A stretch of 64,000 bases of DNA. Source: Roseateles sp. YR242. GTDB lineage: Bacteria; Pseudomonadota; Gammaproteobacteria; Burkholderiales; Burkholderiaceae_C. The translations under genes were made by a program, and so were the position numbers. Below are positions 36,194-43,215 of the stretch, piece after piece (positions within the stretch are counted from its first letter, which is position 1; the number at the start of each line of letters is the position of its first letter). The notes below the pieces were generated by a model. That model had not been told where the DNA came from. It did no database searches and saw only the letters and a program-made list of their open reading frames with translations. The stretch lies in NCBI RefSeq assembly GCF_900109745.1, contig NZ_FOAV01000020.1, forward strand, positions 1-64,000. Direction: 5' to 3'.

Positions 36194-36553
36194 TCATCCG
36201 GGCTCAGAAGGCGGGTTCAGGCCAGAGAAGTCAAAAATCCGGGTGGCGGGTGTCCACTTGGTGCCGGGCACGGTCCAGGGCGTTGCCTGCTGGAAGCGCC
36301 CCATCAGCGCCTCCCATTCACGCAAACGCGGCGAAGCCAGCGCCTCGGCCGCCATGGCGGCGGGGTCGTGATGCTGGTCGTCGGTGTCCATCACCATGCA
36401 CAAGCGCGTGCCCAGGCGGTAGATCCGCATGCCCAGCACCCCGTGCGCCTTGAGATGGGCCTGCACCTCTGGCCACACGGCACGGTGATGGGCCTCATAG
36501 GCGTCGATCAGCGCGGGGTCTTCCTTCAGGTCCAGCAGCAGGCAGTGTTCCAA
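36194..36553 (-). CDS. L-rhamnose/L-fucose mutarotase family protein
   Basis: The only well-placed ribosome-binding site (AAGGAG, six bases) precedes a TTG at 36553, so I choose a TTG start giving 119 residues; the frame extends to 36754 but would overlap the dehydratase gene. The product has the L-rhamnose mutarotase-type (ferredoxin-like) fold markers LLLDLKEDPALIDAYEAHH, VWPEVQAHL, MRIYRLGTRLCMVMDTDD and a closing W-rich segment. Such enzymes interconvert sugar anomers so that the dehydrogenase receives the proper form. Placement in the L-fucose operon argues for L-fucose, a 6-deoxy-hexose like rhamnose. Confidence 0.8.
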   Translation of the reverse strand: MEHCLLLDLKEDPALIDAYEAHHRAVWPEVQAHLKAHGVLGMRIYRLGTRLCMVMDTDDQHHDPAAMAAEALASPRLREWEALMGRFQQATPWTVPGTKWTPATRIFDFSGLNPPSEPG

Positions 36554-36582
36554 AGCTGTCTCCTTGTGCGCCCGGGTCCGCG

Positions 36583-37863
36583 TCAGCCCCGAAACGTATG
36601 AGCCGCCAATGACTCGGGCTTCATCTGGATCGAATAACCCGGCCGCTGCGGTGGCAGGTAGGCGGCGCCTCGCACGACGCAGGGGTCCACGAAGTGTTCG
36701 TGCAGGTGGTCCACATACTCGATCACCCGGCCTTCCTTGGTGCCTGCGATGCACAGGTAGTCGATCATTGAGAGGTGCTGCACGTATTCACACAGGCCCA
36801 CGCCGCCGGCATGCGGGCAGACCTTGAGCCCGTACTTGGCGGCCATCAGCATCACCGCCAGCACCTCGTTCACGCCGCCCAGCCGGCAGGCGTCGATCTG
36901 CACCACATCGATGGCGTCCCGCATCATGAATTGCTTGAAGACGATGCGGTTCTGGCACATCTCGCCGGTGGCCACCTGCATGGCGCCCTTCATGGCTTCG
37001 CGGATGCGGCGGTGGCCCTCGACGTCGTCCGGGCTGGTCGGCTCCTCGATGAACCAGGGCTTGGCAAAGGCCAGTTCACCCAGCCAGTCGATGGCCTGCT
37101 CCACCTCCCAGACCTGGTTGGCATCGATCATCAGATGGCGGTCCGGCCCCAGCACCTCACGGGCGATGCGCACGCGCCGGATGTCGTCCTGCAGGTCTCG
37201 CCCCACCTTGAGCTTGATGTGGTCAAAGCCGGCATCCACCGCTTCCTGGGCCAGGCGGCGCAGCTTGGCATCGTCATAACCCAGCCAACCCGCGGAGGTC
37301 ACGTAGCAGGGGTAGCCATGGGCCTGCAGGTCCGCCAACCGTTCGGCCTTGCCTGCCGCGCGTTCACGCAGCAGGGCCAGGGCCTCGTCGGGCGTGATGC
37401 AGTCCTGGATGTAGCGGAAGTCGATGAGCCGGACCATTTCCTCCGGCGTCATGTCCGCCACCAGCTGCCAGACCGGCTTGCCTTCGTCCTTGGCCCAGAG
37501 GTCCCAGACGGCGTTCACCACCGCGCCAGTGGCCAGGTGGATGGCGCCCTTGTCCGGGCCTATCCAGCGGAGCTGGCTGTCCGAGGTCATGCGGCGCCAG
37601 AAGCGGCCCATTTCGCGGGCGATGTCGGCCAGGTCCAGCCCCACCACCAGCGGCGCCAGGGAGCGGATGGCGGCACAGCAGATCTCATTGCCCCGGCCGA
37701 TGGTGAAGGTCAGGCCGTGGCCTTCCAGCCCGGGTTGATCCGTCTCGAGCACCACGTAGGCGGCCGAGTAGTCGGGGTCCGGGTTCATGGCGTCGGAGCC
37801 ATCGAGATGTTGGGAGGTCGGGAAGCGCACGTCGAGCACGCGCATCGAGCGGATGATGGCCAT
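36583..37863 (-). CDS. fucD: L-fuconate dehydratase (enolase superfamily)
   Basis: The 426-residue protein has the expected length and all catalytic blocks of L-fuconate dehydratase in the mandelate racemase subgroup: the KxK motif in HIKLKVGRDL, metal ligands in LMIDANQVWE, FIEEPTSPDD and VATGEMCQNR, and the His in CPHAGGVGLCEYVQHL. It removes water from L-fuconate to give 2-keto-3-deoxy-L-fuconate. The characteristic N-terminus SMRVLDVRFPTSQHLDGSDAM is a family marker and identifies the substrate better than the generic fold. It is third in the operon, after the SDR and FAH genes. Promiscuous action on L-galactonate is known in the family in principle. Confidence 0.9.
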   Translation of the reverse strand: MAIIRSMRVLDVRFPTSQHLDGSDAMNPDPDYSAAYVVLETDQPGLEGHGLTFTIGRGNEICCAAIRSLAPLVVGLDLADIAREMGRFWRRMTSDSQLRWIGPDKGAIHLATGAVVNAVWDLWAKDEGKPVWQLVADMTPEEMVRLIDFRYIQDCITPDEALALLRERAAGKAERLADLQAHGYPCYVTSAGWLGYDDAKLRRLAQEAVDAGFDHIKLKVGRDLQDDIRRVRIAREVLGPDRHLMIDANQVWEVEQAIDWLGELAFAKPWFIEEPTSPDDVEGHRRIREAMKGAMQVATGEMCQNRIVFKQFMMRDAIDVVQIDACRLGGVNEVLAVMLMAAKYGLKVCPHAGGVGLCEYVQHLSMIDYLCIAGTKEGRVIEYVDHLHEHFVDPCVVRGAAYLPPQRPGYSIQMKPESLAAHTFRG

Positions 37864-37973
37864 GTCTGCTTGCGAATCGGAAAGGGTTGTCCATTCGCGG
37901 CCGGGGAGCCGCGGCGGTAGGGGAGACGGTCGGTCAGGCGCTCAGGCGCCCCACCGTTCAGGCGCTCAAGGAC

Positions 37974-38831
37974 TCACGCCTGCACGGTGCGCTGGCGCTG
38001 TTCGCCCAGGCCCTGGATGCCCAGGCGCATCACCTGGCCCGCCTTGAGATAAAGCGGCGGTTTCTGGCCCAGGCCGACGCCGGGTGGCGTGCCGGTGGAA
38101 ATGATGTCGCCCGGCTGCAGGCTCATGAACTGGCTGAGGTGGCTCACCAGTGCAGCCACACCGAACACCATCGTGCGGGTGCTGCCGTCCTGGAAACGCT
38201 TGCCGTCGACCTCCAGCCACAGGCGCAGATCCTGCGGGTCCGGGACCTCGTCGGCGGTCACCAGCCAGGGGCCGATGGGGCCGAAGGTGTCGTGGCCCTT
38301 GCCCTTGTCCCACTGGCCGCCGCCACGCTCCAGCTGCACCTGGCGCTCGGACACGTCATTGATCACGCAATAGCCGGCCACATGGGAGAGCGCGTCGGCC
38401 TGGCTGATGTAGCGGCCGCCCTGCCCGATCACCACACCCAGTTCCACCTCCCAGTCGGTGCGCTCGCTGCCACGGGGAATCTCGACGTCATCGTCCGGGC
38501 CGACGATGGCGCTGGTCCATTTGGAGAACACGACCGGCTCGACCGGCACCGCCATGCCGGATTCGGCGGCGTGGTCCGCGTAGTTCAGGCCGATGCAGAT
38601 GAATTTGCCGACCTGGCCGACACAGGGGCCCAGGCGCACGTCCTGCTGTGCAACGCCCGGCACCACCGGCAGGCTGGCCGGGTCGACATCGCGCAGCCGG
38701 TTCAACCCGGCTGGTGTGAGCACGTCACCGCTGATGTCGGCCACCACGGCAGACAGGTCGCGGATGCGGCCGTCGGCGTCCAGCAGGCCGGGCTTCTCCT
38801 GGCCACGCGGGCCGTATCGCAAGAGTTTCAC
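37974..38831 (-). CDS. FAH-family hydrolase, 2,4-diketo-3-deoxy-L-fuconate hydrolase
   Basis: The start is GTG 38831 (VKLLRYGPRG), with AAGGA seven bases upstream; the longer frame to 38882 runs into the promoter side of the gene. The 285-residue protein shows the fumarylacetoacetate hydrolase domain: CIGLNYADHAAESG, PVVFSKWTSAIVGPDD, the metal ligands in TDWEVELGVVIG and ISTGTPPGVG near the end. In the non-phosphorylating L-fucose pathway such an enzyme splits 2,4-diketo-3-deoxy-L-fuconate to pyruvate and L-lactate. It lies between the SDR and the dehydratase, which fits that role. Gap upstream 76 bases, downstream 110 bases with a repeated CAGGCGCTCA. Confidence 0.85.
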   Translation of the reverse strand: MKLLRYGPRGQEKPGLLDADGRIRDLSAVVADISGDVLTPAGLNRLRDVDPASLPVVPGVAQQDVRLGPCVGQVGKFICIGLNYADHAAESGMAVPVEPVVFSKWTSAIVGPDDDVEIPRGSERTDWEVELGVVIGQGGRYISQADALSHVAGYCVINDVSERQVQLERGGGQWDKGKGHDTFGPIGPWLVTADEVPDPQDLRLWLEVDGKRFQDGSTRTMVFGVAALVSHLSQFMSLQPGDIISTGTPPGVGLGQKPPLYLKAGQVMRLGIQGLGEQRQRTVQA

Positions 38832-38907
38832 AGCAAGTCCTTTCGGGAGACGGTCTCGGTGCCCTGCAGTTTCGCAGCGCACCCATGGAATCGGGGCCTG
38901 GCAGCGG

Positions 38908-39660
38908 TCAGATGGTCACGCCGCCATCCACCAGCACGGCCTGGCCGGTGACAAAGCGGGATTCGTCGCTCAGCAAATAGACCACCAGGGGGGCAATGTC
39001 ATCCACCGTGGCCAGGCGACCCAGCGGCTGGCGGGCAATGAAGTCCTTCTCCGCCTGCACCGGGTCCGGCGCGGCGGCAATGCGCTGCCGCAGCGAAGGT
39101 GTATCCACCGTGCCGGGGCACAGGGCATTGCAGCGCAGGCCGATGCGCGCGTAGTCCGCCGCAATGGATTTGGACATGCCGATCACAGCCGCCTTGGTGG
39201 TGCCATACGCAAAGCGGTTGGGAAAGCCCTTCACCGACGACGCCATGGACGCCATGTTGAGGATGGACCCAGCGGTGTGCTCGCGGCTCATCTTCTCCAG
39301 CATCGCCGGCAGCAGCGCGCGGATGACGCGGTAGGCGCCCTTGACGTTGAGGTCAAAGCTGAAATCCCAGGCAGCCTCATCGCATTCCAGCACGGTGCCG
39401 TGGTGCACAAAGCCGGCGCAGTTGAACAGGCCATCCAGCGCTGGCGTCTGGGCAGCAAGGGCACTTACCGCCTCACTGCTGCGCACGTCCAGCACCTGCG
39501 TCTGGATGCGCTCGTCCTCACGACGAAGGCCGTCCAGCAATTCGGGGTTGATGTCGGTGGCAATGACACGCGCCCCAGCCTGCGCACAGGCCAATGCGGA
39601 CGCCTTGCCGATGCCCTGGCCCGCTGCGGTGACCAGGATCGTCTTGTCTCTGAGCCTCAT
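38908..39660 (-). CDS. SDR, 2-keto-3-deoxy-L-fuconate dehydrogenase
   Basis: ATG 39660 (MRLRDKTILVTA) is chosen because GGAG lies seven bases upstream; an in-frame ATG at 39678 lies inside an 18-bp palindrome and lacks a ribosome-binding site. The 250-residue short-chain dehydrogenase has the cofactor motif TAAGQGIGKA, LFNCAGFVHHG, the catalytic YGTTK motif and ALCPGTVDTPS. This is the DHRS6-like group to which 2-keto-3-deoxy-L-fuconate 4-dehydrogenases belong; they use NAD+. It is the first gene of the 12-gene operon and sits immediately behind the putative operator. Confidence 0.85.
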   Translation of the reverse strand: MRLRDKTILVTAAGQGIGKASALACAQAGARVIATDINPELLDGLRREDERIQTQVLDVRSSEAVSALAAQTPALDGLFNCAGFVHHGTVLECDEAAWDFSFDLNVKGAYRVIRALLPAMLEKMSREHTAGSILNMASMASSVKGFPNRFAYGTTKAAVIGMSKSIAADYARIGLRCNALCPGTVDTPSLRQRIAAAPDPVQAEKDFIARQPLGRLATVDDIAPLVVYLLSDESRFVTGQAVLVDGGVTI

Positions 39661-39670
39661 TTTTGTCTCC

Positions 39671-39688
39671 GAGTTCATCTATGAACTC
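39671..39688. promoter_or_regulatory. Perfect palindrome, probable operator of the sugar operon
   Basis: GAGTTCAT-CT-ATGAACTC is an 18-bp inverted repeat with 8-bp arms and no mismatch. It ends ten bases before the start of the first operon gene and directly abuts its GGAG ribosome-binding site. IclR regulators bind palindromes of this size, and an IclR gene is divergently placed 260 bases away. A possible -35 (TTGTTC) lies just upstream on the minus strand, which would put the palindrome over the -10 or start site. Confidence 0.6.
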
Positions 39689-39832
39689 TTTGTTTATTGG
39701 AGAACAATGTAGGCCTGGAAACGCTGACTGCCTTCAGTGCTAACCCTGACGCCGCAGTTGCGACCACCCGCCGCGACGATGTTGCGAATGTTTAGCGGCG
39801 TGCTGCAGACGGGGTATGGTTCGGCGGCGCAC

Positions 39833-39871
39833 AGATGCCGACGACAAATGCCGACGACAGACGCCGACGAA
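39833..39871 (+). repeat. Three tandem 13-bp repeats in the divergent promoter region
   Basis: AGATGCCGACGAC, AAATGCCGACGAC and AGACGCCGACGAA follow each other at 13-bp spacing between the SDR and IclR genes. The core GCCGACGA is invariant. They could be regulator half-sites or the untranslated part of the IclR message; no helical-phase rule for a known factor fits exactly. Confidence 0.45.
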
Positions 39872-39947
39872 CGGACCACCGGATCCAGGAAGACCGATCC
39901 ACAAAAGAACGATGTATTCGGGTGACGCATTGGACTCACGCACACAC

Positions 39948-40709
39948 ATGACCGATCCTCAGGACCGCTATCGCGCGCCCGCCCTGGACAAGGGCCTGGA
40001 CATTCTTGAACTGCTGGCCGACCAGCCCACCGGCCTGACCCGTGCCGAGATCCTCAAGGCCATGGATCGCAGCCCCAGCGAGATCTACCGGATGCTGGAG
40101 CGGCTGGTGGCCCGCCATTACGTGACACGCTCTGCGGAAGGCGACCGTTATTCGCTCAGCCTCAAGCTCTTTGTGCTGGGCCATCGTCACCCGCCGGTGG
40201 AGCGGCTGGTGTCCCAGGCGCGGCCGGCGATGGAGGCATTTGCAAAGGCGGCGGAGCAGTCCTGCCACCTGGGCGTTTTCGACCGGGGCAACCTCACGCT
40301 GATTGCGCAAGTGAACAGCCCGGCGACCTGGGGCCTGTCCTCCCGGCTGGGTTCGCGCGTGAGCCTGATGGACACGGCCTCCGGGCATGTGATGCTGGCT
40401 TTCCAGTCCGAAGAGCGCCGGGCCGAGATGCTGGCGGAGCACGAGGTGCTGGAGGGGGAACTGCCGGTCTCGGACACGGAGTTGCTCGCCATGCTGCAGA
40501 GCGTGCGGGACCGGGGCTACTGGGAGGGCGACAGCCCGCAGGCACACGGCATCACCGACTTGTCCATGCCCATCCTCGGGCCCGACGGCCATGCCCTGGC
40601 CGCCCTCACCTGCCCCTTCATCCGGCGTATCGACCGGCATGTGGTGGCGGACCTGGAGACGGTGCGGGGACTGATGTTGGCGGCGGCACGAGGGCTGTCG
40701 CTGCAATGA
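39948..40709 (+). CDS. IclR-family transcriptional regulator
   Basis: ATG 39948 gives 253 residues, the usual IclR length; ATG 39912 is an alternative and neither has a clear ribosome-binding site. The N-terminal winged helix begins APALDKGLDILELLADQPTG and contains SEIYRMLERLVARHYV (recognition helix). The effector domain shows CHLGVFDRGNLTLIAQVNSP, a conserved SxMDTASGHVMLAF-type block and the final PFIRRID. It is divergent from the sugar operon and is its likely repressor or activator, with a sugar-acid intermediate as effector (inference). Its stop overlaps the next start. Confidence 0.85.
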   Translation: MTDPQDRYRAPALDKGLDILELLADQPTGLTRAEILKAMDRSPSEIYRMLERLVARHYVTRSAEGDRYSLSLKLFVLGHRHPPVERLVSQARPAMEAFAKAAEQSCHLGVFDRGNLTLIAQVNSPATWGLSSRLGSRVSLMDTASGHVMLAFQSEERRAEMLAEHEVLEGELPVSDTELLAMLQSVRDRGYWEGDSPQAHGITDLSMPILGPDGHALAALTCPFIRRIDRHVVADLETVRGLMLAAARGLSLQ

Positions 40710-41626
40710 GCGGGTCCCGTTCCGGGCTCCCGCCGTACGGTCCCCTGCAGTCCGGCTCCGAAGCGCAGCCTTGCATGGCGGGCCGGGCGTTGCCCAGCCC
40801 CACGCAGTGCATCCTCACGCAAGGCGTGTTGCCGCTGCCGGCTCATTGGGTATCGGCTCCGCGCGCTGATCTGACGGCCGATCCGGCGGGCGATCCGTCG
40901 GCCCATTCGGCGGCCGAATCGGCGGGCTGTTTGGCGACAACGTCGACGGCCACTTCGACGATTCATTCCTGCCTGCTGCAATTGCGTGAGGACGTTCCCT
41001 TCGACATCGGCCAGTTCAAGGCGGCCGGCATGGCCATCCCGGAAACCATTGCCCGCAGCGTGCCCAAGCGGCAGGCGGAGTTCTTCCATGGCCGGTGGGC
41101 GGCACGGTGCGTCCTGCATCAGGCGCAGGACACGACCGGGGGCCCCGACTGGAACCTGCCCATTGGGAAGTCTCGCGAGCCGCTGTGGCCGGCAGGCATG
41201 GTGGGCAGCCTCACTCACTGCGAGGGCTTTGCCGCTGCAGCGGTGGCCCGCGTGTCCGCATTGCGCGCGCTGGGCATCGACATTGAACGGGTAGCGACCG
41301 GAGACAACCTGGAAGCCCTGCGAACCACCACGCTGGACGCTGCAGAAAGGCGATTGCTCGAGTCCCACGACAACACATTGCCAGTGCCCGTGCTGATCAC
41401 ACTGGCCTTCTCTGCCAAGGAAAGCCTGTTCAAGGCCGCCTTCCCGTCAGTGCAACGCTACTTTGACTTCGATGCGGCGCGGGTGGTGGAACTGGCGCCA
41501 TCGGAGCGGCGGCTGGTGTTGCAACTGACCGAGCGCCTGAGCCCTGATCTGCAGCCCGGCAGCCGGATCACGGCCCACTACGCGCTGCTCCAGCCGGCGG
41601 TGGTCTTCACCCATGTGAGTTGGTGA
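40706..41626 (+). CDS. 4'-phosphopantetheinyl transferase, EntD type
   Basis: ATG 40706 overlaps the IclR stop codon (aATGA), suggesting coupling. Of the 306 residues, the first about 80 are Ser/Ala-rich and rich in repeated GAT/GCG motifs, so an internal start is possible. The core shows EntD-type blocks: FDIGQFKAAGMAIPETI, KRQAEFFHGRWAA, VGSLTHCEGFAAAAVA, the Mg-binding ALGIDIERV and FSAKESLFKAAFP. The enzyme transfers phosphopantetheine from CoA to carrier proteins of peptide or polyketide synthases or fatty-acid synthase. No carrier-protein gene is in the window, so the partner is elsewhere. Confidence 0.85.
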   Translation: MSGSRSGLPPYGPLQSGSEAQPCMAGRALPSPTQCILTQGVLPLPAHWVSAPRADLTADPAGDPSAHSAAESAGCLATTSTATSTIHSCLLQLREDVPFDIGQFKAAGMAIPETIARSVPKRQAEFFHGRWAARCVLHQAQDTTGGPDWNLPIGKSREPLWPAGMVGSLTHCEGFAAAAVARVSALRALGIDIERVATGDNLEALRTTTLDAAERRLLESHDNTLPVPVLITLAFSAKESLFKAAFPSVQRYFDFDAARVVELAPSERRLVLQLTERLSPDLQPGSRITAHYALLQPAVVFTHVSW

Positions 41627-41779
41627 GGCCTGCGAGTCAGACCGACCAGCCCGCGCACCTCGAATACGATCGGCCGTTCCTCCATCGGCAAAGATCCAGT
41701 CCATGCGACGCCCCGGCATCATCACCATCCGCACCCTTGCGGCCACCACGCCTGCACAGCACAAGCAGGACGGCCAGCC

Positions 41780-43171
41780 ATGACCCCGATCCAGCAATGG
41801 CACGCCACCCGCCGCCTGCGCCTGCTGCTGCAGACGCTGCGCGACATGCTGCTCTCGATGGGGCCGTTGCTGCTGCTCGGCGGCGGCCTCCTGGTGGCGG
41901 CCTACTGGTGGCTGGACCCGCAGCCGCCGCGCCAGGTTCGGCTGGCCACTGGTCCGGCCGGCAGTGCCTACGCCAGCTTCGGCGAAGGCTATGCCAAGGC
42001 GCTGGCGCGTGAACGCATCCAGGTGGCGCTTGTCCCCAGTGAAGGCGCCCAGGACGATCTGGCCCATCTGCGCGCGGGCACGGCCGATGTGGGTTTCGTA
42101 CGAGGTGGCATGGCCGATCCGGTGGCCGATACCGAGGCTGGCATCGTTTCGCTGGGCAGCCTGTTCTATGAACCGATCTGGATCTTCTATCGCCGTGATC
42201 TCGGCGTTGCGCGCCGCCAGCCCGGCGGCGAACTGCAGCGTCTGCCCCAGCTGCGCGGCCTGCGCGTCAATGTGGACCAGGACGGCAGCGGTGTGCCGCA
42301 GATCGTCGAGAAGCTGCTGGCGCTGAACCAGCTGAAGCCCACCGATCTGCGGCTGTCCAACCTGGCACCCGATGCCGCCGGCGCGGCGCTGCGCCAGGGC
42401 CGGCTGGATGCCGTGGTGCTGATCTCGGCGCCGCAGGCCGGCGTGATCCGCACGCTGCTGCGCGACCCGGCCGTCGCGCTGATGGCCTTCGAGCAGAACG
42501 AGGCCTACTCGCGCCACCTGCCCTTCTTGTCCACCGTGACGCTGCCGCGCGGCGTGGTGGACCTGGCGGCCGATCTGCCGCCACACGATGTGCCGCTGCT
42601 GGCCACCACCACCGCCCTGCTGGCGCGCGAGCAGACCCACCCGGCACTGCGCCAGCTGTTCGCTCAGGCGGCGCTGGGACAGCACAGCGGGGCCGGCTGG
42701 TTCAATGGCGCGCGCGATTTCCCCAACACCCGCACCAGCGAACTGCCGGTCAGCGCCGAGGGCGACCGCGCGATCAATGGCACGCCGCCCGCCTGGGCGC
42801 GCCACCTGCCGTTCTGGGCCGGCAATCTGCTGGAGCGCATGTGGCTGGTGGTCGGCGGCCTGCTGGTGCTGATGCTGCCGCTATCGCGGGTCGTTCCGCC
42901 GCTCTACACCTTCCGGGTACGCTCGCGCGTGTTCCGCTGGTATGCGCGGCTGCGCGAGGTGGAAGCGAAGCTGGAGACCGGCGCTGGCGAGCGCGAGGCC
43001 CTGCTCGACGAGCTGGACGAGTTGGACCGTGTGACGCACCGCATTGCGGTGCCGCTGTCGTATGCCGAGGAACTCTACGCGCTGCGCAACAACATCCATG
43101 CGGTGCGCAAACGCCTGCTGGCGCAGGGTCCCCGGCGGACTGACGGAATGACGGACGGACGAACGGACTGA
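41780..43171 (+). CDS. TAXI-family TRAP binding protein with N- and C-terminal membrane segments
   Basis: The 463-residue protein has an N-terminal helix (about 27-45, GPLLLLGGGLLVAAYWWL). A TAXI-type periplasmic domain follows: RLATGPAGSAYASFGEGYAKAL, a glycine-rich LRAGTADVGFVRGG, and LYEP-like FYEPIWIFYR. A second membrane helix (near 358, MWLVVGGLLVLMLPLS) and a Glu/Arg-rich cytoplasmic tail of about 80 residues come next. Ordinary TAXI proteins are soluble, with a permease encoded nearby; none is present here. Membrane-held TAXI proteins with a tail may sense rather than transport. The extreme 3' end is a short (GACGGAY)-like tandem. Confidence 0.8.
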   Translation: MTPIQQWHATRRLRLLLQTLRDMLLSMGPLLLLGGGLLVAAYWWLDPQPPRQVRLATGPAGSAYASFGEGYAKALARERIQVALVPSEGAQDDLAHLRAGTADVGFVRGGMADPVADTEAGIVSLGSLFYEPIWIFYRRDLGVARRQPGGELQRLPQLRGLRVNVDQDGSGVPQIVEKLLALNQLKPTDLRLSNLAPDAAGAALRQGRLDAVVLISAPQAGVIRTLLRDPAVALMAFEQNEAYSRHLPFLSTVTLPRGVVDLAADLPPHDVPLLATTTALLAREQTHPALRQLFAQAALGQHSGAGWFNGARDFPNTRTSELPVSAEGDRAINGTPPAWARHLPFWAGNLLERMWLVVGGLLVLMLPLSRVVPPLYTFRVRSRVFRWYARLREVEAKLETGAGEREALLDELDELDRVTHRIAVPLSYAEELYALRNNIHAVRKRLLAQGPRRTDGMTDGRTD

Positions 43172-43215
43172 ACGACAGATAGCCAGACCGAACGACTGAT
43201 CATCACTGGCCAGCC

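Noticed and set aside
37934-37975. Repeated CAGGCGCTCA as a regulatory element
   Set aside because: Two short GC-rich copies near a gene end in an operon; too little to separate from chance.
39833-39871. Short tandem repeats as a mini-CRISPR
   Set aside because: Repeat units are 13 bp and adjacent, without unique spacers.
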